Shown piece by piece: positions 1 through 7,290 of a DNA stretch of 11,648 nucleotides. Under the pieces are notes generated by a model. The model did not search any database and was not told where the DNA came from. It saw only the letters and a list, made by a program, of their open reading frames with translations. This DNA comes from Verrucomicrobiota bacterium (GTDB lineage Bacteria > Verrucomicrobiota > Verrucomicrobiia > Verrucomicrobiales > DEV007), in assembly GCA_013152075.1 (NCBI GenBank), contig JAADHD010000127.1:1-11648 (forward strand), written 5' to 3'. The number at the start of each line of letters is the position of its first letter. Positions within the stretch are counted from its first letter, which is position 1. The position numbers and the translations under genes were made by a program.

Positions 1-673
1 GTTCATTGCCCAGTCCTTCGCAGCTGATTTCCAACACTTCACCTTTGGCGGGTTTGAAAGGGACCCAATCAAAAAAGGAATTATCCCTACCTGTCCAACC
101 TTCGCAAAACACCACCCGGCTGAAATCGGTTCCACCCCATCGCACGGAAGAGGGGTGAACATCGAGCGATTTGGGTTTGATTTCGCCGATCTGATAACAT
201 TGTTGTTCGGTAAAATACTCTCTGGATACTGTAAGAAATAACGCAACATCCAGATATCCGCCCTGCATTACAAATCCGCCGTTATTAGAAAGTAATCCTT
301 TATTATTTGGCACGCCGGCTTCCAGGACATAGTCAGCGAAGCCGGGCTCCTTCATTCGTTGATCAAAGAGATTCTGCTCATCGATATTTTTGAATAAACG
401 TTGAATAGGCTTTTCAAAATAAAGTGAACGGTCGCTTTGTTTTTCAATCCAGCGATAGAATTCCAAGGCGACCGGATAAAATTCGTCCAAACGCCAGGTC
501 TTGACCATTCTCATTCCGGTGATGGGAGTGACGATTCCTCCTGCGACTTTTGAAGAAGTCACGGCATCTTCGCGATCAACGATCATCACCGTTTGCCCGA
601 GTCGAATAAGCTGCCAGGCAAGCAAAGTGCCCGCTAAACCTTGACCGACGATGAGGGTGTGTGTTTTTGTCAC
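1..673 (-). CDS. FAD-dependent oxidoreductase, DAO family (3' end outside window)
   Basis: The frame is open from a GTG at 673 to the left edge, giving the first 224 residues. The N-terminus is a Rossmann dinucleotide-binding fold with GQGLAG at residues 10-15, then an acidic end of strand 2 (IVDRED) and a K-V-A-G-G-I-x-x-P-I-T-G-x-R segment. This resembles the D-amino-acid oxidase / glycine oxidase-like superfamily, so a flavin-dependent oxidation of an amine or amino acid is likely; the substrate is unknown. There is no signal peptide, so the protein is probably cytoplasmic. The GTG start overlaps the birA stop in the four bases GTGA, which supports this start and points to translational coupling in the nadC-birA operon. 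The C-terminal substrate-binding part and the stop are not in the window. The fold is fairly certain; the exact enzyme is not. Confidence 0.8.
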   Translation of the reverse strand, partial: MTKTHTLIVGQGLAGTLLAWQLIRLGQTVMIVDREDAVTSSKVAGGIVTPITGMRMVKTWRLDEFYPVALEFYRWIEKQSDRSLYFEKPIQRLFKNIDEQNLFDQRMKEPGFADYVLEAGVPNNKGLLSNNGGFVMQGGYLDVALFLTVSREYFTEQQCYQIGEIKPKSLDVHPSSVRWGGTDFSRVVFCEGWTGRDNSFFDWVPFKPAKGEVLEISCEGLGNE

Positions 674-1509
674 AATAGTCTTACCCTATCAGCGCTGTTC
701 AGGACTTGTTGCACTGTCTCGCCATTCTTTTCGACAGCGACAATCATTTCACCGTTAGTTCCGAAGTCGGTGACGGTGCCGGTTATTTCGGTATCCCCGA
801 GTTGAGCTGAAATTTTTGCCCCGAGCAGCAGGCTACGCTCTTCGATCACGGCTAGAATTTCTGCAAACTGCTCCAGCCCTGTCGGATAGAGTTGGTGGAA
901 ATTTGCGAGAAATGCGGCGGCAAGTTGATGGCGATCGACAGGCTCTCCCGACTCTTCGCGCAAGGAAGTTGCAATTGATTGAAGTTCATCCGGACGATCG
1001 TCGCTGAGAGAATTTACATTGATACCGATGCCAGCTATGGAAACCCCCTGTTTAGAACTCGCGGTGTTTTCCACCAGGATACCGGCCACCTTTTGTTGAT
1101 GAATGTAAACATCATTGGGCCACTTGATTTTAGCTTCAATAGCAGGGCAAACTTCTTCAATGGCGCGGCAGATGGCGACAGCGATCAGGTGGGGGAGGCG
1201 GCCAAGTTGTTCGGGTTTGAGCTGTGCGGGTGGGTGCAAAACCAACGAGAACAAAAGGTCGTGGCGGGCAGGTGAACTCCAGGCATTGCCACGGCGACCG
1301 CGCCCTGCGGTCTGGGATTCAGCGATTACCAGAGTATTTTCAGGCGCTCCATCAAGAGCTAACTGAGAGGCCTCATCGTTGCTCGAACTTGTTTCCTCCA
1401 GAATATGGATGTCGCCAATCGCGGCTTCTGCATGGCGGGATTCAATGGCCTGGCGAAGTCGGGCTTCGTCAAAGGGGGCGGGCTGTGCTTGGTGACTTGG
1501 GTCAGGCAT
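670..1509 (-). CDS. birA: Biotin--[acetyl-CoA-carboxylase] ligase (BirA, class I)
   Basis: The 279-residue protein activates biotin with ATP and transfers it to the acceptor lysine of biotin carboxyl carrier proteins. The biotin/adenylate-binding loop GRGRRG is at residues 69-74, KWPNDV at 129-134, and the catalytic-lysine region QQKVAGIL around K140. A GIGINVN segment follows at about 160-166, then a small C-terminal SH3-like domain. No N-terminal winged-helix domain is present, so this is the monofunctional class, not a repressor of biotin synthesis. The ATG at 1509 is chosen because it overlaps the end of nadC by eight bases (ATGCCTGA). The same frame could extend upstream to 1638, but that extra 43-residue segment lies wholly inside nadC and is rich in proline and serine with no family match. 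The gene is followed by the FAD oxidoreductase with a 4-base overlap. Confidence 0.95.
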   Translation of the reverse strand: MPDPSHQAQPAPFDEARLRQAIESRHAEAAIGDIHILEETSSSNDEASQLALDGAPENTLVIAESQTAGRGRRGNAWSSPARHDLLFSLVLHPPAQLKPEQLGRLPHLIAVAICRAIEEVCPAIEAKIKWPNDVYIHQQKVAGILVENTASSKQGVSIAGIGINVNSLSDDRPDELQSIATSLREESGEPVDRHQLAAAFLANFHQLYPTGLEQFAEILAVIEERSLLLGAKISAQLGDTEITGTVTDFGTNGEMIVAVEKNGETVQQVLNSADRVRLL

Positions 1510-2377
1510 TGGATTGCAGTTCGAGCGAGAGGTCGACGGCACGAACAGAGTGGGTGAGTGCGCCGACGGAAATAAAATCCACACCGGTGGTGGCGATAGC
1601 GGGGATGGTATCAAGAGTGATTCCACCGCTGGCCTCAAGTTTTACTGAAGGCGCTAGCTTATCGCGAAGGGCGACAGCCTGGGTGAGAGTGGATGGTTTC
1701 ATATTGTCCAACAGGATGACGTCGATATTGGGGATTTTTAAATAGGCGTCCAATTGCTCAAGCGTATCCACCTCGAGCTCAATGCAGATGTCGGGAAATT
1801 TTTCACGTGCCACATCGATGGCCGCGGTGATATCTTCGGGCGCACCGCCTGCGACAAGGTGGTTGTCTTTGACCATGATCGCGTCGAACAAGCCCATGCG
1901 ATGATTGGTTCCGCCACCGGCGGCAACCGCAGCCTTTTCCAGAGCGCGCCAGCCGGGGGTGGTTTTCCGGGTATCGAGAATCTGTGCTTTGCTTGCCTCC
2001 ACGGCTTTGACATAGGAGCGGGTCACGCTTGCGACACCTGAAAGCCGTTGGAGAAAATTCAGCGCGGTGCGCTCGGCGGTGAGTATGGATCGGGTGGAGC
2101 CGTGAATGCTCAGTATGACTGTTCCCGGTTCAATGTGTGAGCCGTCAGGTTGGGGAATTTTCACCTGCAAATTTGCATCAACTGTAAGGAATACAGACTC
2201 AGCAATCCTGGTCCCGGCGACGACAACAGGTTCACGGGAGACGATGTTTGCGCTGGAGGTAAGGGTTTCGGGTATGAAGAGCTGTGAGGTGACATCACCG
2301 CGTTCATTTAGATCTTCCTCTAATGCGAGCGAGATGAGGCTTGCTGATTGCGGTGAGTTGTTGGCAGGAAGTAGCAT
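1502..2377 (-). CDS. nadC: Nicotinate-nucleotide pyrophosphorylase (quinolinate phosphoribosyltransferase)
   Basis: The 291-residue protein catalyses quinolinate + PRPP -> nicotinate mononucleotide + CO2 + PPi, the step linking de novo quinolinate to NAD. The length is typical of the family. Visible family motifs are the quinolinate-binding ER pair (E102-R103) in ERTALNFLQRLSGVAS, DTRKTTPG at 135-142 (R137, K138), the H159-R160 pair, K170 in VKDNH, E202 and D224 in the barrel (LEVD, LLDN), ASGG at 249-252 and the phosphate-binding SVGALTHS at 270-277. No residue expected for catalysis appears to be missing. It is the first gene of a minus-strand operon; birA overlaps its last eight bases. nadA and nadB are not adjacent in this window. 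It is transcribed divergently from ppdK. No convincing promoter could be picked upstream of 2377. Confidence 0.96.
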   Translation of the reverse strand: MLLPANNSPQSASLISLALEEDLNERGDVTSQLFIPETLTSSANIVSREPVVVAGTRIAESVFLTVDANLQVKIPQPDGSHIEPGTVILSIHGSTRSILTAERTALNFLQRLSGVASVTRSYVKAVEASKAQILDTRKTTPGWRALEKAAVAAGGGTNHRMGLFDAIMVKDNHLVAGGAPEDITAAIDVAREKFPDICIELEVDTLEQLDAYLKIPNIDVILLDNMKPSTLTQAVALRDKLAPSVKLEASGGITLDTIPAIATTGVDFISVGALTHSVRAVDLSLELQSNA

Positions 2378-2520
2378 GGTTTTAATAGTGCCACAAAATA
2401 GAGATATTTAAAACCCAGAGACTGCAGCGAGGAGGATTTTTAATCTTTGAAAAAATGGACCGATAGGCTTTGTGCGGCAGTAACATTTGAATTGGCATGC
2501 AAGAACGCTTGGGCCTTGAT
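2378..2520. other. Divergent intergenic region between nadC and ppdK
   Basis: This is the part of the 272-base nadC/ppdK gap upstream of the ppdK promoter. It must hold the nadC promoter, but no good -35/-10 pair was found on the minus strand; AT-rich stretches such as TATTAA lie just next to the nadC start. No RNA gene, convincing small ORF or terminator is seen. Confidence 0.5.
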
Positions 2521-2548
2521 TTGACAGGGGCGTGCCCTCTGCTAGAGT
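2521..2548 (+). promoter_or_regulatory. Probable housekeeping sigma promoter of ppdK
   Basis: A perfect -35 TTGACA (2521-2526) is followed after 16 bases by TAGAGT (2543-2548, four of six matches to TATAAT). Transcription would begin near 2555 and give a leader of about 95 nt before the ATG at 2650. The position also argues against the upstream in-frame ATG at 2497, which lies before the promoter. The leader contains a tiny ORF, MLPKNGEE, at 2565-2591 and a purine-rich GGGGAGGAA run near 2580 that is too far from the ppdK start to serve as its ribosome binding site. Confidence 0.6.
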
Positions 2549-2649
2549 TGCGCCATCTTTTGGAATGCTTCCGAAAAACGGGGAGGAATAACAGCCTGAA
2601 CTCCAAGGGCTTACCGTTTCAGCAATCACAAATACAAAACAAGAATACC

Positions 2650-5421
2650 ATGGCTACTACCAAGAAGAAATCCGCGTCGAAAAAACGCACGACAGCCAAA
2701 CGTCGTGCAGGGAAAAAATACGTCTATAATTTCGGAGGCAAAACATCCGAAGGCGACGGAACTCAAAAAGCGTTGCTTGGCGGTAAAGGCGCTAACCTTG
2801 CAGAAATGTCCAGCATCGGCTTGCCCGTTCCCGCTGGTTTTACTTTGAGCACCGAGGTTTGCACGCACTTCTATGATAACGGCAAAAAATACCCTACTTC
2901 TCTTACCAAAGAGATCGATGCTGCTCTGGCTGCTACCGAAAAAGTGATGGGTAAAAAATTCGGCGATCTCAAAAATCCTCTTTTGCTTTCCGTCCGTTCA
3001 GGCGCTCGCGAGTCGATGCCCGGCATGATGGACACCATCCTCAACCTTGGCATCAACGATGAAGTGGTCGAAGCTCTCGCCAAAAAAACCGGTAACCCTA
3101 AATTTGCCTGGGATTCCTACCGTCGCTTTTTGCAGATGTATGGAAGTGTAGTGATGGGTGTGGAAGCCGAAGCTGGCGAACACCACGACCCTTACGAAGT
3201 TATTCTCGATAAAGCCAAGGCGAAAGCCGGCGTCAAAATCGACAGTGGATTGAAAGTGGAAGACCTTCAGGACGTGGTCGCCAAATTCAAAGCGCTGATC
3301 AAAAAACGTGCTGGCTGCGATTTTCCACAAGACCCACGCGAGCAACTCGAAGGAGCCGTTGGCGCTGTGTTCATTTCATGGAACAACGACCGCGCGAAAG
3401 TGTATCGTCGTAAATATCACATTCCCGCTTCTTGGGGAACGGCGGTGAACGTGCAGGCGATGGTATTTGGTAATACCGGAAAAACCTCAGGAACCGGCGT
3501 GGCATTCACCCGTGACCCTGCGACTGGCGAAAACGTATTCTATGGCGAATACCTCATCGACGCTCAGGGCGAAGACGTGGTGGCCGGTGTGCGCACACCA
3601 AAACCGATCATCAAAATGGCAAAGGACTTGCCCAAATCGCATAAAGAGATTTTGAAAGTTCGCAGCATTTTAGAAAAACATTTTCGCGATGTGCAGGACG
3701 TTGAGTTCACTGTCGAAGATGGCAAGCTCTGGATGTTGCAGACCCGTAACGGCAAGCGCACTGGATTTGCTGCGGTTCATATCGCTGTAGATATGGTGAA
3801 AGAAAAATTGATCACCCCGGCTGAGGCTGTTTCGCGCATTCCTGCTGGAGATCTGGACCAACTGCTGGCACCTATTTTTGATTCGACTGCAGAAAAGAAA
3901 GCCAAACGCATCGGCAAAGGATTGCCAGCTGGCCCCGGCGCCGCTTCAGGAAGAATCTTCTTTCACGCTGAAGACGCAGTTAAAGCAGCGGCTAAAGGCG
4001 ACAAGGTCGTCTTGACCCGCATTGAAACTTCTCCGGAAGATTTACGCGGCATGATCGCAGCGGAAGGCATCCTCACTTCACGTGGTGGGGTTTCTTCACA
4101 CGCAGCATTGGTCGCTCGTCAGATGGGCAAAATCTGCGTCTGTGGTGCTTCGGAACTAGTGATCGACTACAACAAAAAGACCGTCTCTGCGAATGGAGTG
4201 ACTTTGAAAGAAGGCGATTACATCTCTGTCAATGGAACCACTGGTGCGATTTACGCCGGTCAGCTCAAGACTGCTCCGTCAGAAGTGATTCAAGCAGTGC
4301 TTGGAGGTAGTAAAAAAGCGCTCAAGAGCCCGACTTACACAAAGTATGCTCAGCTGATCACTTGGGCGGACAAATTCCGCAAGCTAGGCATCCGCACCAA
4401 CTCCGATTCTCCGGAGCAGGTTCGCAACGCTATCGCATTCGGCGCAGAAGGCATCGGCCTTTGCCGCACCGAGCACATGTTCTTCGAAGGCAACCGCATC
4501 GACGCAGTGCGTCAGATGATTCTGGCTGACAACGAAAAAGATCGTCGTAAAGCAGTGAAGAAACTTTTGCCTTTCCAGAAGAAAGACTTCATCGGCATCT
4601 TCGAAGCACTCGATGGCCGTCCGGCTACGATTCGTTTGTTGGATCCACCATTGCACGAATTCTTGCCGCACACTAAAGAGCAGCAGAAAGAATTGGCCAA
4701 AAAACTCAAACTCAAACCAGCCGACATTCTTCGTCGAGTTGAAGAGTTGCACGAGTTCAACCCAATGCTGGGTCACCGTGGTTGTCGTCTCGGAATCGTT
4801 TATACCGAGATCACCGAAATGCAGGCGCGCGCCATTTTTGAAGCCGCTGTCGAAGTGCAGAAAAAAGGCATCAAAGTGCATCCTGAAGTGATGGTTCCAT
4901 TGGTTGGATTCGCCAAAGAATTCGAATTGCAGAAAGCAATCATCGATCAGGTGGCTGCGGATGTGCGTAAGGAAAACAAATTGCGTGCGAGCCAGTTGAA
5001 ATACCAGGTTGGTACCATGATCGAAATTCCACGCGCTTGTCTCACCGCAGATGAGATCGCGAAGTCAGCTGAGTTCTTCAGCTTTGGAACCAACGATCTG
5101 ACCCAGACCGGTCTCGGCATGAGCCGTGATGACAGCGCAGGCTTCCTTCCTCACTACGAAGAAGAAGACATCATCACCACCAATCCATTTGCTACGCTCG
5201 ATCAGGGCGGCATTGGCAAGTTGGTTGAGATGGGCGTCAAGCTTGGTCGCAAAGCTCGCAAGGACCTCAAGATCGGTATTTGTGGAGAACACGGCGGCGA
5301 TCCGAAGTCGGTTCAGTTCTTCCACCGTGCTGGATTGAATTATGTTTCTTGTAGCCCATTCCGTATCCCGATTGCCAAACTGGCAGCGGCACAGGAAGCG
5401 CTGAAAGACAAAGCCAAGTAA
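2650..5421 (+). CDS. ppdK: Pyruvate, phosphate dikinase
   Basis: The 923-residue enzyme interconverts pyruvate + ATP + Pi and PEP + AMP + PPi in the cytoplasm, serving gluconeogenesis or PPi-linked glycolysis. In order it shows the ATP-grasp domain (GGKGANLAEM early; LLSVRSGARESMPGMMDTI near 115-134), the swivelling phosphohistidine domain with catalytic His484 in GGVSSHAALVARQMG, and the PEP/pyruvate barrel (GLCRTEHMFF, NPMLGHRGCRLG, GTMIEIPRA, FFSFGTNDLTQ). The catalytic cysteine is Cys878 in GICGEHGGDPKS. Two residues before the His, where the plant enzyme has its regulatory Thr, there is Ser482. The ATG at 2650 is preferred over 2497 because it follows the promoter and homology begins soon after (KKYVYNFG). 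Between this start and the core is a tail of about 23 residues rich in Lys, Arg, Ser and Thr, not part of the standard enzyme. The gene stands alone, with its own promoter and terminator. Confidence 0.97.
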   Translation: MATTKKKSASKKRTTAKRRAGKKYVYNFGGKTSEGDGTQKALLGGKGANLAEMSSIGLPVPAGFTLSTEVCTHFYDNGKKYPTSLTKEIDAALAATEKVMGKKFGDLKNPLLLSVRSGARESMPGMMDTILNLGINDEVVEALAKKTGNPKFAWDSYRRFLQMYGSVVMGVEAEAGEHHDPYEVILDKAKAKAGVKIDSGLKVEDLQDVVAKFKALIKKRAGCDFPQDPREQLEGAVGAVFISWNNDRAKVYRRKYHIPASWGTAVNVQAMVFGNTGKTSGTGVAFTRDPATGENVFYGEYLIDAQGEDVVAGVRTPKPIIKMAKDLPKSHKEILKVRSILEKHFRDVQDVEFTVEDGKLWMLQTRNGKRTGFAAVHIAVDMVKEKLITPAEAVSRIPAGDLDQLLAPIFDSTAEKKAKRIGKGLPAGPGAASGRIFFHAEDAVKAAAKGDKVVLTRIETSPEDLRGMIAAEGILTSRGGVSSHAALVARQMGKICVCGASELVIDYNKKTVSANGVTLKEGDYISVNGTTGAIYAGQLKTAPSEVIQAVLGGSKKALKSPTYTKYAQLITWADKFRKLGIRTNSDSPEQVRNAIAFGAEGIGLCRTEHMFFEGNRIDAVRQMILADNEKDRRKAVKKLLPFQKKDFIGIFEALDGRPATIRLLDPPLHEFLPHTKEQQKELAKKLKLKPADILRRVEELHEFNPMLGHRGCRLGIVYTEITEMQARAIFEAAVEVQKKGIKVHPEVMVPLVGFAKEFELQKAIIDQVAADVRKENKLRASQLKYQVGTMIEIPRACLTADEIAKSAEFFSFGTNDLTQTGLGMSRDDSAGFLPHYEEEDIITTNPFATLDQGGIGKLVEMGVKLGRKARKDLKIGICGEHGGDPKSVQFFHRAGLNYVSCSPFRIPIAKLAAAQEALKDKAK

Positions 5422-5444
5422 GCTTGGTTTTTAAAAATCAAAAC

Positions 5445-5474
5445 AAAGGGCGGCCGCGAGGTCGCCCTTTTTTT
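5445..5474 (+). terminator. Intrinsic terminator of ppdK
   Basis: An 11-base-pair stem (AAAGGGCGGCC at 5445-5455 with GGTCGCCCTTT at 5460-5470, one G-U pair) closes a GCGA tetraloop of the GNRA type. It runs into seven consecutive T residues (5468-5474). It begins 23 bases after the ppdK stop and separates ppdK from the next gene. Confidence 0.92.
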
Positions 5475-5503
5475 GTTTAGGTTGGAGCGTGACGTAAAAA
5501 TGT

Positions 5504-5532
5504 TTGCCGCGAGGTTAACGGGTTGCTACTCT
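5504..5532 (+). promoter_or_regulatory. Candidate promoter of the DUF3472 gene
   Basis: TTGCCG (5504-5509) is followed after exactly 17 bases by TACTCT (5527-5532). The match to consensus is moderate (four of six, three of six). The end of the -10 box is only seven bases from the ATG at 5540, so the transcript would be leaderless or nearly so. This is consistent with the absence of a Shine-Dalgarno sequence at that start. Confidence 0.4.
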
Positions 5533-5539
5533 GCGGACA

Positions 5540-7282
5540 ATGAACGCTGATCAAAAAGCCGCACTGTTAATTGTTATATTACTTCAGGTTCACGTTTGCG
5601 ATACGCTCGCCGAACCGGTCGACAAGCTTTCAAAATCCATTGGTCAGCTTGGTCAGGAGATTACGTGGGTCGATGTGCCAGATTCGGATGGGTTGGTGCA
5701 TGCCGTTCAGTTCAGCCGGGACGGTCGCTTGTTTCTGACTCCGAATGAATCATTTTTTCCGAAACGCGGACTCACTGCGCAAGGTTCTGGAACAGTTCCG
5801 GACGTGGCGAATTTAAACGGGGGCACCAGTTTTGCTGCCATTGGCAAATGGGATCCGGGCGATTCGGCTGAGTGGGGAATCTGGTTGGCTAAGCCGGGAG
5901 ATATCACGCTGAATCTTCGTATGAGCGGGGGCAGTTCAAGCAGCCGTTTCACTGTATCACTCGGGAAACAACAATCGAAAAGTTTCACTTTGAGTTCGGA
6001 TAATAATGGGAAGGAGACCGGGCTTGCAGCCACGGTGACATTTCGAATTACCGAGCCGGGCAGGCATTCCATCGTGATTATGTGTGACGAGGGCGGTCGA
6101 GGGGCCGCTTTGAACTGGGTCGAAATTTCCGGCGGAGCGGCTGAAGGTGGAGGAGTGCTTCGCAAGCGTTGGCGACCGGCGGCGGCGCACACAAAATTTA
6201 CCAGTTCGCGTTCTCCGGACCGGGTTCGGCTGTGGGTCATGGAAATGGATGCGGTTCCTGGTGATCTTGATTTTTACTGCCCCATTACTACTCCCTTTGG
6301 ATATTATGGGCCGACCTGGAATGCGGATGGAACAGTGAACACAGGTTTTAATTTTTCACTCTGGTCTTTTAGGCGAGGGGAAAATGAGCCGCCAATCGAA
6401 CAGCTTTCACATCTCCTGGCTATCGGAAATCGACAAGCGAAGTTTAGCGGATTTGATCACGAGGGCACGGGAGTGAAAATTCGTGATTGGGAACCACTCG
6501 AAGATCGGCAGGGGCAGAGCCAGGGCTTAGCTTTGCGCGTCGAACCCGGCGAGACTTACGACACCTATTATAGCTACTTTTATGCAAGCGACGAGAAGCG
6601 CTGGAGACTGTTTGGAGTTGGAAATAAATACAACAAGGGAAGGCCGCTGAAATCACTCACGGTCGGCAGCTTTGTTGAAGTTCCCGGTCCGCCAGCAGTG
6701 CAACGTACGGGAGTGTGGGAACGCAGAATGCGTTATCGTGGGTGGGTCATGAATGACAAGGGCAAGTGGTATTCACTGGACCAAATGTCAGGTGGGGATA
6801 TCGATAAAAAAACCGGGCTCACCTACACTGAACGCGGGCAGTCTGAAGACGGGTGGTTTTATTTGCAGACCGGTGGTTGGTATTTTCGTAAAGTTAGGGA
6901 TGGCGACGGTGTTAAACTGCGAGACCGGTCGGACAAGTCGGATGTTGAATATCTGAACCCTGAAGACATCGCATTTTTGAGCACCGTTCCTAGTGAGGTC
7001 GAGGTGACTAAGATCGAACGATCCGGTGATCAAGTTCGGGTGTCATTCACTGTTCGTAACGTAAGCGAGAAAGCCAAAGTGACGATTCACTGGGGCGATA
7101 CCGAGGGGCTTACTTTTGCAGAGCGGTGGCAGCATGGAGCTGATATTGTCGAAATGGTTAAGGAGGGCGAGAACCAGATTGTATTGAAAAAGGTTCCGTC
7201 GGCAAAAGCGATTTTAGTTCGGGCGCTTCTACAGAATGACGAAGGCCAATTCTGGTCAGCAAAAACCATCAAAGCGAAATAG
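5540..7282 (+). CDS. Secreted DUF3472-type protein with N-terminal beta-sandwich
   Basis: The 580-residue protein starts with a hydrophobic export signal (AALLIVILLQVHV, residues 8-19) with a plausible cleavage after DTLA (about 24). Residues about 80-200 look like a beta-sandwich of the DUF5077 / carbohydrate-binding type (FAAIGKWDPGDSAEWGIWL, repeated short strands). Residues about 230-480 match what I recall of DUF3472: DLDFYCPITTPFGYYGPTW, NFSLWSF, HLLAIG, FSGFDHEGTGVKIRDW, RWRLFGVG. The rest (about 485-580) looks like a fibronectin/Ig-like domain. No known catalytic motif is visible and the function of the family is not established. In PVC-group bacteria such proteins often occur with glycan-degrading enzymes, and here a sulfatase lies tail-to-tail with an 8-base gap. 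A role in polysaccharide or glycan handling outside the cytoplasm is inferred only. The start is supported by the signal peptide and an upstream promoter-like sequence. Confidence 0.8.
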   Translation: MNADQKAALLIVILLQVHVCDTLAEPVDKLSKSIGQLGQEITWVDVPDSDGLVHAVQFSRDGRLFLTPNESFFPKRGLTAQGSGTVPDVANLNGGTSFAAIGKWDPGDSAEWGIWLAKPGDITLNLRMSGGSSSSRFTVSLGKQQSKSFTLSSDNNGKETGLAATVTFRITEPGRHSIVIMCDEGGRGAALNWVEISGGAAEGGGVLRKRWRPAAAHTKFTSSRSPDRVRLWVMEMDAVPGDLDFYCPITTPFGYYGPTWNADGTVNTGFNFSLWSFRRGENEPPIEQLSHLLAIGNRQAKFSGFDHEGTGVKIRDWEPLEDRQGQSQGLALRVEPGETYDTYYSYFYASDEKRWRLFGVGNKYNKGRPLKSLTVGSFVEVPGPPAVQRTGVWERRMRYRGWVMNDKGKWYSLDQMSGGDIDKKTGLTYTERGQSEDGWFYLQTGGWYFRKVRDGDGVKLRDRSDKSDVEYLNPEDIAFLSTVPSEVEVTKIERSGDQVRVSFTVRNVSEKAKVTIHWGDTEGLTFAERWQHGADIVEMVKEGENQIVLKKVPSAKAILVRALLQNDEGQFWSAKTIKAK

Positions 7283-7290
7283 TTTCAGCC

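Noticed and set aside
1510..1638. Upstream extension of birA inside nadC
   Set aside because: The extra 43 residues are antisense-like, proline/serine-rich, and lie wholly inside another frame of nadC.
1224..1745. Plus-strand open frame of 173 codons spanning birA and nadC
   Set aside because: It runs antisense across two genes with conserved motifs and encodes an arginine-rich sequence without a domain.
2497..2649. Upstream in-frame ATG extending ppdK by 51 residues
   Set aside because: It starts before the TTGACA/TAGAGT promoter, and the added residues match nothing in the PPDK family.
4384..4881. Minus-strand open frame of 165 codons within ppdK
   Set aside because: It is phenylalanine-rich and without motifs, as expected for the complement of a lysine/glutamate-rich gene.
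5707..6240. Minus-strand open frame of 177 codons within the DUF3472 gene
   Set aside because: No domain or signal is seen, and the plus-strand protein is convincing over the whole stretch.
7283..7290. Possible bidirectional terminator between the convergent DUF3472 and sulfatase genes
   Set aside because: Only eight bases separate the stops and no hairpin is visible there; termination must occur inside the opposing genes or by another mechanism.
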